The notes below the pieces were generated by a model that saw only the letters and a program-made list of their open reading frames with translations, was not told where the DNA came from and did no database searches. Both the position numbers and the translations under genes were made by a program. Source: Mycolicibacterium porcinum (GTDB lineage Bacteria > Actinomycetota > Actinomycetes > Mycobacteriales > Mycobacteriaceae). From it: a DNA stretch of 64,000 nt. Where the stretch lies: assembly GCA_002086835.1 (NCBI GenBank), contig MVIG01000003.1:372001-436000 (forward strand), in the 5' to 3' direction. Shown piece by piece: positions 9,203-16,902 of this stretch (its first letter is position 1; each line of letters starts with the position of its first letter).

Positions 9203-9222
9203 TTTTGTCAATAATGACAAAA
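9203..9222. promoter_or_regulatory. Probable TetR operator upstream of the FAD oxidoreductase
   Basis: TTTTGTCAATAATGACAAAA is palindromic at 18 of 20 positions and shares half-sites TGTCA/TGACA with the site at 9873-9892. It lies 28 bp upstream of the FAD gene start and just past the end of the TetR gene. Confidence 0.7.
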
Positions 9223-9224
9223 GT

Positions 9225-9830
9225 TCAGATCAGCCCGCCGCGGAGCCCTTCCAGCGCGGTCCGGCACATCCGCGCCAGCTCGGGCAGCGTTCGCTCCCCG
9301 GCCTCGTCGCCGACCATCCACAACTCCATCGCGCCGAATACCGCGGCCGCGACGCATCTGGCCGTCACGACGATCCGCAGCCGGCCATCGCCCACCGGCA
9401 CCTCGCCGCTGCGCGCCACCAGCAGTTCGGCTACCGCGTCGGCGAAGTCCGATTCCACCTGGCGGATGTGCCGCACGATCCGGTCGGGGTCGAGTTCGGC
9501 CGCGCGCATGCCGGCGATCTTCGTCACCGCGTCGACGTCATACGGGAAGGCCAGCACCGCGGACTGCACAGAATCGAGGATCGATTCGGTCGCCGGACGC
9601 TCGGCCAGCGCGGCCCGAAACCAGTGCAGACCGGCGTCGTAATCGGCGAACAGCAGATCGTGCTTCGAGGTGAAGTGCCGGTAGAAGGTGCGCAGCGAGA
9701 CGCCGGCGTCGGCGGCGATCTGCTCGGCCGAGGTGTCCTCGACACCCTGGGCGAGGAACCGCACCAGGGCGGCCTGACGCAGCGCCTCGCGAGTGCGCTC
9801 ACTGCGTGCGGTCTGAGCGGGCCTGGCCAT
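9225..9830 (-). CDS. TetR family transcriptional regulator
   Basis: 201 residues. The N-terminal helix-turn-helix is visible at about residues 25-55 (TSAEQIAADAGVSLRTFYRH followed by FTSKHDLLF). The C-terminal ligand domain is helical and unassigned. ATG 9830 (MARPAQTARSERTREA) is chosen because helix 1 begins immediately after it. It is sandwiched between the FAD oxidoreductase and the divergent DUF2834 gene, with a matching palindrome on each side, so it probably autoregulates and controls both neighbours. Confidence 0.92.
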   Translation of the reverse strand: MARPAQTARSERTREALRQAALVRFLAQGVEDTSAEQIAADAGVSLRTFYRHFTSKHDLLFADYDAGLHWFRAALAERPATESILDSVQSAVLAFPYDVDAVTKIAGMRAAELDPDRIVRHIRQVESDFADAVAELLVARSGEVPVGDGRLRIVVTARCVAAAVFGAMELWMVGDEAGERTLPELARMCRTALEGLRGGLI

Positions 9831-9872
9831 GCCAGTGAAAGTACCGCACCGCCGACGATCCCCACGCGCACG

Positions 9873-9892
9873 AAATGTCAATATTGACAAAA
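9873..9892. promoter_or_regulatory. Probable TetR operator between tetR and the DUF2834 gene
   Basis: It contains TGTCAATATTGACA (9876-9889), a perfect 14-bp palindrome in the tetR/DUF2834 divergent region. Flanks resemble those of the 9203-9222 site (…TGTCAATAnTGACAAAA). It is 43 bp from the tetR start and 27 bp from the DUF2834 start, a position suited to repressing both. Confidence 0.75.
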
Positions 9893-9918
9893 CTTGGGAT
9901 CAAGAGTGTGCTCACGCC

Positions 9919-10395
9919 ATGGTGTCGCTCATCGTTCATGCAGTGCTGGGCGTGGCGGTCGTCGCGCTCGTCATCCGGCTCAACCCACACGTCTTCTCGC
10001 GGCCGCCCGGGCCGGCGCTGTCCGGTGTCGAGTTGGCCTTCTACCTCGTCGGCCTCGCCTCGATCCCGATCTGCTGGTACTTCAACATGCGGTTCGTCGC
10101 GGATTACGCCCAACCGGGCGGCAACCCGATCTGGGGGCCGGGAAGTTGGCAAGAGTTCATCGCGCTCGGGTACACCAACCCTGCCGCAGGATCGGCAAGC
10201 GCCGACTACACGATCGCCAATGTCATTCTGCTGCCGCTGTTTACGATCATCGACGGACGACGCCGCGGCATCCGTCAGCCCTGGCTGTTCTTCGTGGCGA
10301 GCCTGTTCACCAGCTTCGCGTTCGCGTTCGCCTTCTACTTCGCCACCATCGAACGGCAGCGCCGTCACCAGCAGGCGGCCGTCCCCGTCAGCTGA
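9919..10395 (+). CDS. DUF2834 domain membrane protein
   Basis: About 158 residues with an N-terminal membrane helix (VHAVLGVAVVALVIRL), a second helix near VELAFYLVGLASIPICWYF, and two C-terminal helices (VILLPLFTIIDG; LFFVASLFTSFAFAFAFYF). This matches DUF2834 small integral membrane proteins of unknown function. ATG 9919 is chosen because the first helix starts there; an earlier frame would run across the operator. The 3' end overlaps the convergent TetR gene by 8 bp. Likely regulated by the adjacent TetR. Confidence 0.8.
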   Translation: MVSLIVHAVLGVAVVALVIRLNPHVFSRPPGPALSGVELAFYLVGLASIPICWYFNMRFVADYAQPGGNPIWGPGSWQEFIALGYTNPAAGSASADYTIANVILLPLFTIIDGRRRGIRQPWLFFVASLFTSFAFAFAFYFATIERQRRHQQAAVPVS

Positions 10396-10987
10396 GCGGC
10401 GTCAGCATCGCGGTGCACGCCAGCACCGCGTCCTCGGTGATCTCCCCGACCTGGCCACCGCTCTCCACGGTGATCGCGGTGAGCTCACGCAACCCGCCGA
10501 GCATCATGATGGTGCGCCGCCGGGAGATCGACACCCCGGCCGAGCGGAACGCCTCGTTGTCCAGCATGGCCTGCACCATGGCGATGAAATTCTCCATCGA
10601 CTCGCGCTGCAGCGCCCGCGCCGCGGTCCCCAGCGTCGGGAGATCGCGAATCCAGGCCAGCATCAACTCGGGATGGGCCTGATAGGAGCCGATCCACGCC
10701 TCGACGGCCTGGCGGACCTGGGCCTGCCAGGGCGCGGTCCGGTCGACGCCGCGGGCAACCTCCCGCACATGTTGGGTGTTGACGCTGGTCAGCAGCGCGA
10801 CAAAGCACTCTTCCCGGCTGGCGAAATGCTCATAGAAGGTACGGCGCGACGTCTTGGCCCGGCGCACGATGTCAGCGACGGTGGTGTTCTGATAGCCGTC
10901 CTCGACGATCGATTCGATCATGGCGGAGAGCAGGCGCGACCGGAACGCGCTCTTGTCGGCATCGACCGACGTCGTGGGACTGTTCAT
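10388..10987 (-). CDS. TetR family transcriptional regulator
   Basis: 199 residues. The N-terminal DNA-binding domain shows SAMIESIVEDGYQNTTVADI then VRRAKTSRRTFYEHFASREEC, a standard TetR helix-turn-helix. The C-terminal domain has VDRTAPWQAQVRQAVEAWIG and RRTIMMLGGLRELTAI, resembling actinobacterial TetR_C members. The target is unknown: the neighbours are a convergent DUF2834 gene and an upstream small secreted protein gene on the same strand. Confidence 0.9.
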   Translation of the reverse strand: MNSPTTSVDADKSAFRSRLLSAMIESIVEDGYQNTTVADIVRRAKTSRRTFYEHFASREECFVALLTSVNTQHVREVARGVDRTAPWQAQVRQAVEAWIGSYQAHPELMLAWIRDLPTLGTAARALQRESMENFIAMVQAMLDNEAFRSAGVSISRRRTIMMLGGLRELTAITVESGGQVGEITEDAVLACTAMLTPLS

Positions 10988-11011
10988 ATCGGGCTGTCAT
11001 GGTAATGCCGA

Positions 11012-11254
11012 TCAGCGCCGCACGGTGGGGCTGTGGCCAACACTGGATCGTGCGCCAGGACTGGCGGACGGCGGACGGTTCTGCCGGAAACTCAGACAGA
11101 CACCCAGATTGCCGCCCACGCACGGCACCCCGTTGACCGTCGGGACCGGCCCGCCCGAACGGTTACCGGTCGGATCCAGGGCCGCTGGTTCAGCGGTGGC
11201 CGACGGCGCCAGCAACACTGCCAACGCGCAGACACCGATCACGATCCGGCCCAT
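11012..11254 (-). CDS. Small secreted protein
   Basis: 80 residues with an N-terminal signal peptide (MGRIVIGVCALAVLLAPSAT, cleavage likely after ATA). The mature part is Gly/Pro-rich with two cysteines (VPCVGGNLGVC) that could form a disulfide, and an Arg/Ser-rich tail. It lies 22 bp downstream of the YdcF gene on the same strand and may share its transcript. No family is recognised beyond mycobacterial hypothetical secreted proteins. Confidence 0.6.
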   Translation of the reverse strand: MGRIVIGVCALAVLLAPSATAEPAALDPTGNRSGGPVPTVNGVPCVGGNLGVCLSFRQNRPPSASPGARSSVGHSPTVRR

Positions 11255-11276
11255 TCCGGCAGCGTAACCCCGTTGC

Positions 11277-11846
11277 TCAGCCGATCGGCGTCAAAGGGCT
11301 CAGCACATCGCGCACGAACTGGGCGATGTTCACCGACGGGTTTCCGTCGGGGAAGCTCACCGTGGCCAGCACATTGCCGCCGGCGTCGGCGAAGTTCTGG
11401 TCGGCGCGGCCCTGATGCGTCGACGAGGTCACCACGATGATGCCGGTGGCGCCCGCCTTCTTCGCCAGCGGAACCGAGAACTGCGCATTCTGCACGGTGC
11501 TGTTGGCCCGGTCCTCGACGATGATGCGACTGGGCGGAAGGCCAAGCATGACAAGCAGATTGCGCATCTGCGCGGCCTCGGTCTGACCGTTCTGCGGGTT
11601 GCCACCGGTGACGATGACCGGCGCCTGCGGAAACGCCTGCGCGATCGCGAGTCCGGTGAGGGTGCGGTGGTACAGGATGGCGCGCATCGAACCGTCGGGC
11701 TTCAGTCCGTAGCCGAGGATGACGATGGCGGGCTTGGTGAAATCCTTGCCGGCTACCCGCGGCGCGGCCTGCGCCGTCACCGGACTGGCCGCCAGCGCCA
11801 GGGCACACACCAGCGTCACGACCAGAACTCGCAGGTAGTTACGCAT
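11277..11846 (-). CDS. YdcF family protein (DUF218), secreted
   Basis: 189 residues. A signal peptide (RNYLRVLVVTLVCALALAAS, cleavage near AQA-AP) precedes a DUF218 domain with PAIVILGYGLKPDG, APVIVTGGNPQNGQTEA, RIIVEDRANSTVQNA and VVTSSTHQGRA. DUF218 proteins such as SanA/YdcF act at the envelope, and YdcF binds SAM in vitro; the reaction is not established. ATG 11846 is selected because it puts the signal peptide at the N-terminus. Confidence 0.88.
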   Translation of the reverse strand: MRNYLRVLVVTLVCALALAASPVTAQAAPRVAGKDFTKPAIVILGYGLKPDGSMRAILYHRTLTGLAIAQAFPQAPVIVTGGNPQNGQTEAAQMRNLLVMLGLPPSRIIVEDRANSTVQNAQFSVPLAKKAGATGIIVVTSSTHQGRADQNFADAGGNVLATVSFPDGNPSVNIAQFVRDVLSPLTPIG

Positions 11847-11916
11847 CTCACCCCTAACAGCTGCGACACTTGTGAATGTCGTTGCCAATGAGGTTGATGT
11901 TACCGATCGGGCGAAT

Positions 11917-11929
11917 GTGACGTCGTCAC
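11917..11929. promoter_or_regulatory. Perfect palindrome in the ydcF/TIGR04222 divergent region
   Basis: GTGACGTCGTCAC is a perfect 6+1+6 palindrome in the 281-bp gap between the two divergent genes, 71 bp upstream of the ydcF-like start and ~200 bp from the TIGR04222 gene. It may be an operator. The rest of the gap shows no other gene. Confidence 0.4.
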
Positions 11930-12127
11930 CAGCAGATCTGCGCCTCCGCCCCGACACGGATTTTCCTCAGACAACCGCCACCAAGTCCTCAACGGCTCCT
12001 GTCCTCCGGCATGCACGCTGGCTGGTTCAGCGGGGCCGCGCGACCGAGGTTTCGCCTGAAAGTTGTGACCGGTAAGGGGCTTTGACGCAGGCAAGGTGAT
12101 CCACACGAAGACCCAGGAGGTGATGTG

Positions 12128-13039
12128 ATGTCGATCGAAAACTTGATTGATCGGTACATCGAGGCGATAACCCCGGCCGGGTACGGATATCTGGCCGTAC
12201 TGGCGACGACGATCGTCTTCGCGGTGGTGTGGCGGATCGCCACGACACCCCGCCGCCCCGCGGTGACCGAACCGATCAGCGCCACCGAGCTGGCATTCCT
12301 GCGATCGGACATCGCCCCGGTGGTGGCCTCACTCGCCACCCTGCGCGCCAGCGGGCGGGTCACCGCCAACGGACGGGTGGACCGCGCCGCGCTCTTCCCG
12401 GAGACCGACCCGTTCGTCGGGCGGGTACTGGATCGGGTTGCCGCCGACCCGGAGCACACCGTGCCCGGCCTGTATGCCGCGTCCAGCGACGACCTGGCCG
12501 CGCTGGAAGAGCAACTGAGCCGGCGTGGCCTCGTGCGGACCAGTGCCGAACGGGCCCGCATGCGCTGGGGTACAGCACCGTCGATCATGGCGATGGCAGT
12601 CGGGATCGGCTACGGCGTGTACCTGGCAACCCAGCTGTCGCCCCACCACGCCGACTACGCGGTGACCCTCGTGGCAATCGCGATCGCCACCGTCTTGTAC
12701 GGAGCACTGGTGCTCCCACACCTGCTGGGCGTTGATCGCCTGACCAGCGCGGGCCGCCGACTGCTGGCGGACCAGCAAGAGAAACTGGCCTATTTGGAGC
12801 CCGCCAAGCAGCCGGCCTTCGACACCTACGGGCCGACGGCGGTGGCGCTGTCGGTGGCCCTGTTCGGTACCGGCGCACTGTGGGCCATCGACTCCGACTA
12901 CTCGACCTCGGTGCAGCTGGCCGGGAGTTCCTCCGGCGGCGCCGACGGCGGCGGCTGCGGCGCCTCCTGCGGGGGCGACGGTGGTGGCGGGTGCGGTGGC
13001 TGCGGGGGCTGTGGCGGGTGCGGAGGTTGCGGCGGATGA
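12128..13039 (+). CDS. TIGR04222-type membrane protein with a Gly/Cys-only C-terminal tail
   Basis: 303 residues. Membrane helices are predicted at about 17-37, 153-172, 180-204 and 236-256, with a cytosolic segment of ~115 residues between the first two. The protein ends in a tail from about residue 265 made almost only of Gly, Ser and Cys, with seven cysteines, the last five in C-G-G steps to the C-terminus. This is the TIGR04222 architecture (conserved domain followed by low-complexity Gly/Cys). A strong Shine-Dalgarno AGGAGG sits 7 nt before ATG 12128 (GTG 12125 is the alternative). The stop overlaps the start of the DUF692 gene in ATGA. I infer that the tail is the substrate of that enzyme. 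Confidence 0.85.
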   Translation: MSIENLIDRYIEAITPAGYGYLAVLATTIVFAVVWRIATTPRRPAVTEPISATELAFLRSDIAPVVASLATLRASGRVTANGRVDRAALFPETDPFVGRVLDRVAADPEHTVPGLYAASSDDLAALEEQLSRRGLVRTSAERARMRWGTAPSIMAMAVGIGYGVYLATQLSPHHADYAVTLVAIAIATVLYGALVLPHLLGVDRLTSAGRRLLADQQEKLAYLEPAKQPAFDTYGPTAVALSVALFGTGALWAIDSDYSTSVQLAGSSSGGADGGGCGASCGGDGGGGCGGCGGCGGCGGCGG

Positions 13040-13902
13040 GCACCGCAGGCCGTGCCGTGCCCGCCCTCGGCGATGTGGGCATCGGCTGGCGGCGTGAGAT
13101 CGCCGGGGTGATCGCCGATCTGCGGCCCGGGTTCTGCGAGGTGATCGCCGAGTCGGTCCCGGTCCGTCGCCGTCGCGCCCGGCCGGACCCGGCACTGACG
13201 GATCTGGTCGCCCGCGGTGTCCCGGTGATACCCCACGGTGTCGCGCTGTCGCTGGGCGGCGCAGAACCCGTGCAGCCCAAGCGAGTACACCGGCTGGCGG
13301 CCTGCGCACAGGCGCTTCGCGCTCCGGTGGTCAGCGAGCACGTCGCCTTCGTCCGGGCCGGCGGGATCGAGGCCGGGCACCTGCTGCCGGTCCCCCGCAC
13401 CCGCGAAGCCCTCGACGTGCTGGCAGCCAACATCGAGCGCACCCGGCGTGACCTGCCGGTGCCGCTGGCCGTGGAGAACATCGCCTCCTTCGTCGAGTGG
13501 CCGGAGTCGGACCTCACCGAGTCGGAGTTTTTGACCGAGTTGATCGAACGCACCGGGGTGCTCCTGGTCCTCGACGTGGCGAACGTCTACGCCAACGCGC
13601 GCAATCGCGGACGTGATCCGCTACGGGAGTTGGCACGTCTACCCGTGGAACGGGTGGCCTACAGCCACGTCGCGGGCGGGCGCGACGGCGATGACTTCTA
13701 CCACGACACCCACACCGCCCGGCCCCCTGCGGAAGTGTTGGAGCTGGTCACAGCGCTGCGGGAACGGGTGGACACCCCTTTCATGCTGGAGCGCGACGGC
13801 CGGTTCCCACCGGCCGCAGAGCTTTTCGAGGAGCTGGACGCGATCGCCGCGGCCGCGGGAGCCTCTCCGATCACCACCGGGGCGCGGGAGGTCTGGATAT
13901 GA
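13036..13902 (+). CDS. DUF692/MNIO multinuclear non-heme iron oxidase family protein
   Basis: 288 residues forming a TIM-barrel metalloenzyme of the DUF692 family. Conserved metal-ligand positions are present in order: EVIAES, the His of PHGVALSLGG, SEHVAF, the Glu of VENIAS, LDVANVYANA, YSHVAGG, the DTH of YHDTHTA, and the C-terminal MLERDG. Characterised relatives (MbnB, TglH, ChrH, BufB) use iron and oxygen to rearrange cysteine residues of peptide substrates, usually with a partner protein. Here it is coupled by ATGA overlaps to the upstream Cys-tail membrane protein and to the downstream SCO6045-like gene. Cysteine modification of that tail is inference. Confidence 0.9.
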   Translation: MSTAGRAVPALGDVGIGWRREIAGVIADLRPGFCEVIAESVPVRRRRARPDPALTDLVARGVPVIPHGVALSLGGAEPVQPKRVHRLAACAQALRAPVVSEHVAFVRAGGIEAGHLLPVPRTREALDVLAANIERTRRDLPVPLAVENIASFVEWPESDLTESEFLTELIERTGVLLVLDVANVYANARNRGRDPLRELARLPVERVAYSHVAGGRDGDDFYHDTHTARPPAEVLELVTALRERVDTPFMLERDGRFPPAAELFEELDAIAAAAGASPITTGAREVWI

Positions 13903-14123
13903 CGGCGCACGACGCGTACGCGCACCGCCAGGAAGCCCTGGTTCGGGCGTTGGTGGCAGACGGACCGGTGCCGCCGGGATTCGATCCGGCGGCAGTGGCG
14001 ACCGCCGGCCAGGTATGTCGCCATAAGCGCGACGGGCACGCCGGGGCGGCGACTCGACGACGGTGGCGGTGGTCGGATTACCGGACAAGGCTGACCAGCA
14101 TGACACGATGGGCAGATGGGTGA
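13899..14123 (+). CDS. SCO6045-like C-terminal domain protein, small MNIO partner
   Basis: 74 residues. The N-terminal half [20 protein letters not shown] then [20 protein letters not shown] matches the short SCO6045-like domain often found beside DUF692 and TIGR04222 genes. The C-terminal third is Arg/Trp-rich and does not match the family as I remember it, so the tail may be divergent. The start overlaps the DUF692 stop (ATGA), and the end overlaps the L,D-transpeptidase start by 8 bp. By analogy with MbnC, TglI and BufC it could recruit the substrate to the enzyme; this is not shown. Confidence 0.7.
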   Translation: MTAHDAYAHRQEALVRALVADGPVPPGFDPAAVATAGQVCRHKRDGHAGAATRRRWRWSDYRTRLTSMTRWADG

Positions 14124-14937
14124 CTGGACGAGGGACAGACTTTTCGGCGCGTTGAAGGCGGCCGGAGCGGCTTCGATAGTGAGCAGTGCGCTGGTGTTGA
14201 GCGCCGGTGCCGCGCAGGCGGATCCGGCACCGTTCGAACCGCCGAGGCTTGTCCCCGCCGACGGGGCGACCGTCGGGGTGGCCCAGCCGATCATCATCAA
14301 CTTCCCCGGGCCCGTCGATGATGCCGGTGCCACCGAGAACGCCATCCACATCTCGTCCGTCCCGGAAGTTCCCGGCAAGTTCTACTGGATGACCCCCACA
14401 CAGCTGCGCTGGCGACCACTGAGCTTCTGGCCCGCCCACACATCGGTCAACGTCGACGCCGGCGGCACCGTGTCCAACTTCAACATCGGCGACGCGCTGG
14501 TGGCCACCGCCAACGACACCACCCACCAACTGACCGTCACCCGCAACGGGGCCGTCGAGAAGACCATCCCGATGTCGATGGGCATGGCATCCGGCGGCCG
14601 CCAGACTCCGAACGGCACCTTCTACGTTCAAGAGAAGATGCCCTCGGTGGTGATGGATTCGTCGACCTATGGCGTCCCGGTCAACTCACCGAACGGATAC
14701 AAGCTGACGGTCGAGCTGGCCGTCCGATTCGATGACAGCGGCGACTTCGTCCACAGCGCCCCGTGGTCGGTCGACGATCAGGGCAAGCGCAACGTCAGCC
14801 ACGGCTGCATCAACATCAGCCCCACCAACGCGAGGTGGTTCTTCGACAACTTCGGTGCCGGCGATCCGATCATCGTGCAGAACTCCTCCGGCGGCACCTA
14901 CTCACGGCACGACGGTTCCAACGACTGGCAGATCTGA
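14116..14937 (+). CDS. L,D-transpeptidase (YkuD domain), secreted
   Basis: 273 residues. There is a signal peptide in the first ~35 residues ([15 protein letters not shown]), an Ig-like domain (about 40-130, [17 protein letters not shown]), and a YkuD catalytic domain (about 130-255) with the motif HGCINIS preceded by S at about residues 228-235, including the catalytic Cys. It would form 3-3 peptidoglycan cross-links, which dominate in mycobacteria. The size suggests an LdtMt3-like class, but the assignment to one numbered Ldt is uncertain. Its ATG lies inside the last codons of the SCO6045-like ORF, so it may be partly co-transcribed with the MNIO cassette. Confidence 0.92.
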   Translation: MGDWTRDRLFGALKAAGAASIVSSALVLSAGAAQADPAPFEPPRLVPADGATVGVAQPIIINFPGPVDDAGATENAIHISSVPEVPGKFYWMTPTQLRWRPLSFWPAHTSVNVDAGGTVSNFNIGDALVATANDTTHQLTVTRNGAVEKTIPMSMGMASGGRQTPNGTFYVQEKMPSVVMDSSTYGVPVNSPNGYKLTVELAVRFDDSGDFVHSAPWSVDDQGKRNVSHGCINISPTNARWFFDNFGAGDPIIVQNSSGGTYSRHDGSNDWQI

Positions 14938-15135
14938 TCGGTTGGGTAGCAACTCCATCTAAGTCTGAGCACCTAGTAGCGCATGGCAAGCGCTAGTACC
15001 CATCGCCTGCCCCGTGCCCCGCCCGACACGAGCCCAGGACGCGTGGGACAGGAGTACGTGCGGCGTCTCGGTACGGCCGCCCCGGAGTCTCTCCACATGC
15101 GGTCGCCTCCCGGTCGGCAGATATCGTTGCGCCTT

Positions 15136-15975
15136 ATGGACACGGGTGTCGTTCTGCTGCGGCGACGCAATGACCGTGACGTGTTCGGGCCAGACCGGGA
15201 GTTGGTGTTCTTTGATGAACCGGTCCTCCCCGAGCGGCTTTCCCAGATCCGAGACGTGCAGTTGTGGGCTCCGCATGACGACCGGATCGAGCGTCTGCCG
15301 GAGGTCATCGGACAGATGGAGAACCTGACTTCCCTGACGATCAGCAGCGGCAGCTCGACGCCCTCGCTGATGGCAGAGATCCGCGAAGGTGACCTTCCTG
15401 AGTCGTTGAAGCAGCTGCGCATCCTCGACGAGCACGGACGCGTGTTCGTCTGGCCGGGCGTGACACTGCCCCGCCTGACGAGCCTGTTCGTTAGCGATGT
15501 CTTCCGATTCGACGCCTCGGCATTTCCTGAACTTCGCAGGGTCTCGCTGAAGCCGGACCGCGCGCAGGCGAATCTGCGGGAGGCGCTGCGGCTGCCCCTC
15601 GATGAGTTGAACGTGTTGAACGTGTCGCTGGACGAGAGGATCTTCGAGATCGTCGCCGCCCGACCATTGCGACGGCTTGGCTTGCTCTCGGGCACGAAAC
15701 TTGCCTCGCTCGACGGCATCCAAGCGTTGCTCGGGCTCGAAGCGTTGCGGTTGAAGAACCTCCGTGCCCTATCGGACATCTCCGCGCTCCGGGAGCTTTC
15801 TGTGCTGACGGCGCTCGACATCCAGTACTGCCGCAAGATTCAGGGCATCGAGGTACTGGCCGACCTGCCCACGCTCGAGCGCCTCACCCTCGTCGGATGC
15901 GGCGATCTCGGTCTCACCGCGGTGCAAGACGTCATCGGCCGTCTTCCCGTCACCACGATCGGCGCGACGAGCTGA
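15136..15975 (+). CDS. Leucine-rich-repeat-like protein
   Basis: About 279 residues from ATG 15136. An upstream in-frame start at 15097 is possible but has no better ribosome site. The second half repeats an L-x2-L-x-L pattern every ~22-24 residues (LRRLGLLSGTKLASLDGI; LLGLEALRLKNLRALSDIS; LTALDIQYCRKIQGIEVLAD; LERLTLVGCGDLG), as in bacterial LRR proteins. No signal peptide or membrane segment is seen, so it is probably cytosolic. It opens an accessory stretch beside tRNA genes and may be an immunity or adaptor protein; that role is a guess. Confidence 0.65.
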   Translation: MDTGVVLLRRRNDRDVFGPDRELVFFDEPVLPERLSQIRDVQLWAPHDDRIERLPEVIGQMENLTSLTISSGSSTPSLMAEIREGDLPESLKQLRILDEHGRVFVWPGVTLPRLTSLFVSDVFRFDASAFPELRRVSLKPDRAQANLREALRLPLDELNVLNVSLDERIFEIVAARPLRRLGLLSGTKLASLDGIQALLGLEALRLKNLRALSDISALRELSVLTALDIQYCRKIQGIEVLADLPTLERLTLVGCGDLGLTAVQDVIGRLPVTTIGATS

Positions 15976-16029
15976 CCTCCGACCCTGGGGTGTATTGATC
16001 AAGATGGTCCTGCGGGGACCGAGGTTGTT

Positions 16030-16521
16030 GTGGTCCGCGCCGATAGAATCCAGGGCGTGCGTGCGGAGCGTCTGTTCGGTATCCACCTGTATCCGGTGAC
16101 GGTGAGAACGGACGACGTTTCCGAGGCCCGAGAGATCGGCACTGTCCACGATGGGGAGTTCCTGGTCATGGAGGACAGTGACGGGTCGACATCGGTGCGC
16201 GACGCCGCAACGGGCGCCTCTTCGCCCCTCAACCGCGACCGGGAGGCCACCGAAGGCTTCCTGGAGGCTTTCGCGGAGTATCTGAGTTCCGGGCCACAGG
16301 CCCCGGGGCCGGCGACGATGACGGCCGAGCAGGCCGCTGAACGTCTTCGAGCTTTCCGGCAGGGGCAGGTCCGTCCTCCCTCCAGCGCGCCCGGGGCTCT
16401 CTCTCACCGCACACGGCTGAGGAAGCTCCGCAAGAGGCTGCACACTATCGACAGCACCGCCACCGGGCCAGACTCATGGTGGAGCGGCGCCATCGAACAG
16501 GCAGAAGACGATCTACTCTGA
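16030..16521 (+). CDS. Hypothetical protein, possibly a truncated SUKH-like protein
   Basis: Up to 163 residues from GTG 16030; a GTG at 16057 is an equally plausible start. A segment FLVMEDSDGSTSVRDAATG followed by SPLNRDREATEGFLEAFAEYL resembles the C-terminal strand-helix unit of SUKH-type immunity proteins. The N-terminal part of a full SUKH domain is missing. The tail (RLRKLRKRLHTID…) is basic and helical. It sits in the same accessory patch as the LRR-like gene. No toxin partner is visible. The family call is weak. Confidence 0.5.
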   Translation: MVRADRIQGVRAERLFGIHLYPVTVRTDDVSEAREIGTVHDGEFLVMEDSDGSTSVRDAATGASSPLNRDREATEGFLEAFAEYLSSGPQAPGPATMTAEQAAERLRAFRQGQVRPPSSAPGALSHRTRLRKLRKRLHTIDSTATGPDSWWSGAIEQAEDDLL

Positions 16522-16653
16522 GGGGCGTCAGAGCGTGACGGTGCGGAGCCAGATCACCGCAGGCCGGCCATCTTCCCGACCACGGACGCGTTCTGGCAGG
16601 GAACACAACGGGTCGCGCCCCCGTAGCTGTTCTCTGTTTTAGAGAATCAGCAC

Positions 16654-16902
16654 ATGTTCAACGAGGTGCGTGTCGCGTTCTCACTCGATGACTTGCCCGA
16701 GGGGGAATCGATCGCGCTCTCGGATGTGGAGGGCTTCATCCCGTACTTGATCGAGAAGCGGCCAGGTGGGCGCCGACGCCGAGTCGAGATTTCGGGGCCG
16801 GGCGACCCTCGCGCCGTAGACGGATCGGTGATGTTCCGGTTTCCGGCGCCGGAGCAGGAGGTGGATCCGTGGATCCGTGGATCCGGATGCGAGGGTCATT
16901 GA
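16654..16902 (+). CDS. Small hypothetical protein with a repeat-altered C-terminus
   Basis: 82 residues starting MFNEVRVAFSLDDLPEGESI, acidic then basic (EKRPGGRRRRVEISG); no family recognised. Near the 3' end an 8-bp unit GTGGATCC occurs three times in tandem. In the current frame this yields DPWIRGSGCEGH and stop. If two copies are removed, the frame reads EVDPDARVIDWDAV and stop at 16915-16917 by the present numbering, which looks more like normal protein. The C-terminus therefore appears changed by repeat expansion. Confidence 0.45.
   Translation: MFNEVRVAFSLDDLPEGESIALSDVEGFIPYLIEKRPGGRRRRVEISGPGDPRAVDGSVMFRFPAPEQEVDPWIRGSGCEGH
16861..16884. repeat. Three tandem copies of GTGGATCC in the 3' end of a small ORF
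   Basis: Three exact 8-bp copies lie head-to-tail, followed by a partial GGATG. Because 8 is not a multiple of 3, each gain or loss of a copy changes the downstream reading frame. Confidence 0.9.

Noticed and set aside
12899..13036. Gly/Cys repeat region as a CRISPR or simple DNA repeat
   Set aside because: The period follows GGC/TGC codons with varied third bases and lies in frame at a gene's end, so it is a coding tail, not a DNA-level array. No CRISPR array was seen in the window.
14983..15135. N-terminal extension of the LRR-like protein from 14983
   Set aside because: The extension is Arg/Pro/Ser-rich without structure, and overlaps likely promoter sequence after the transpeptidase gene; ATG 15136 starts the folded part.
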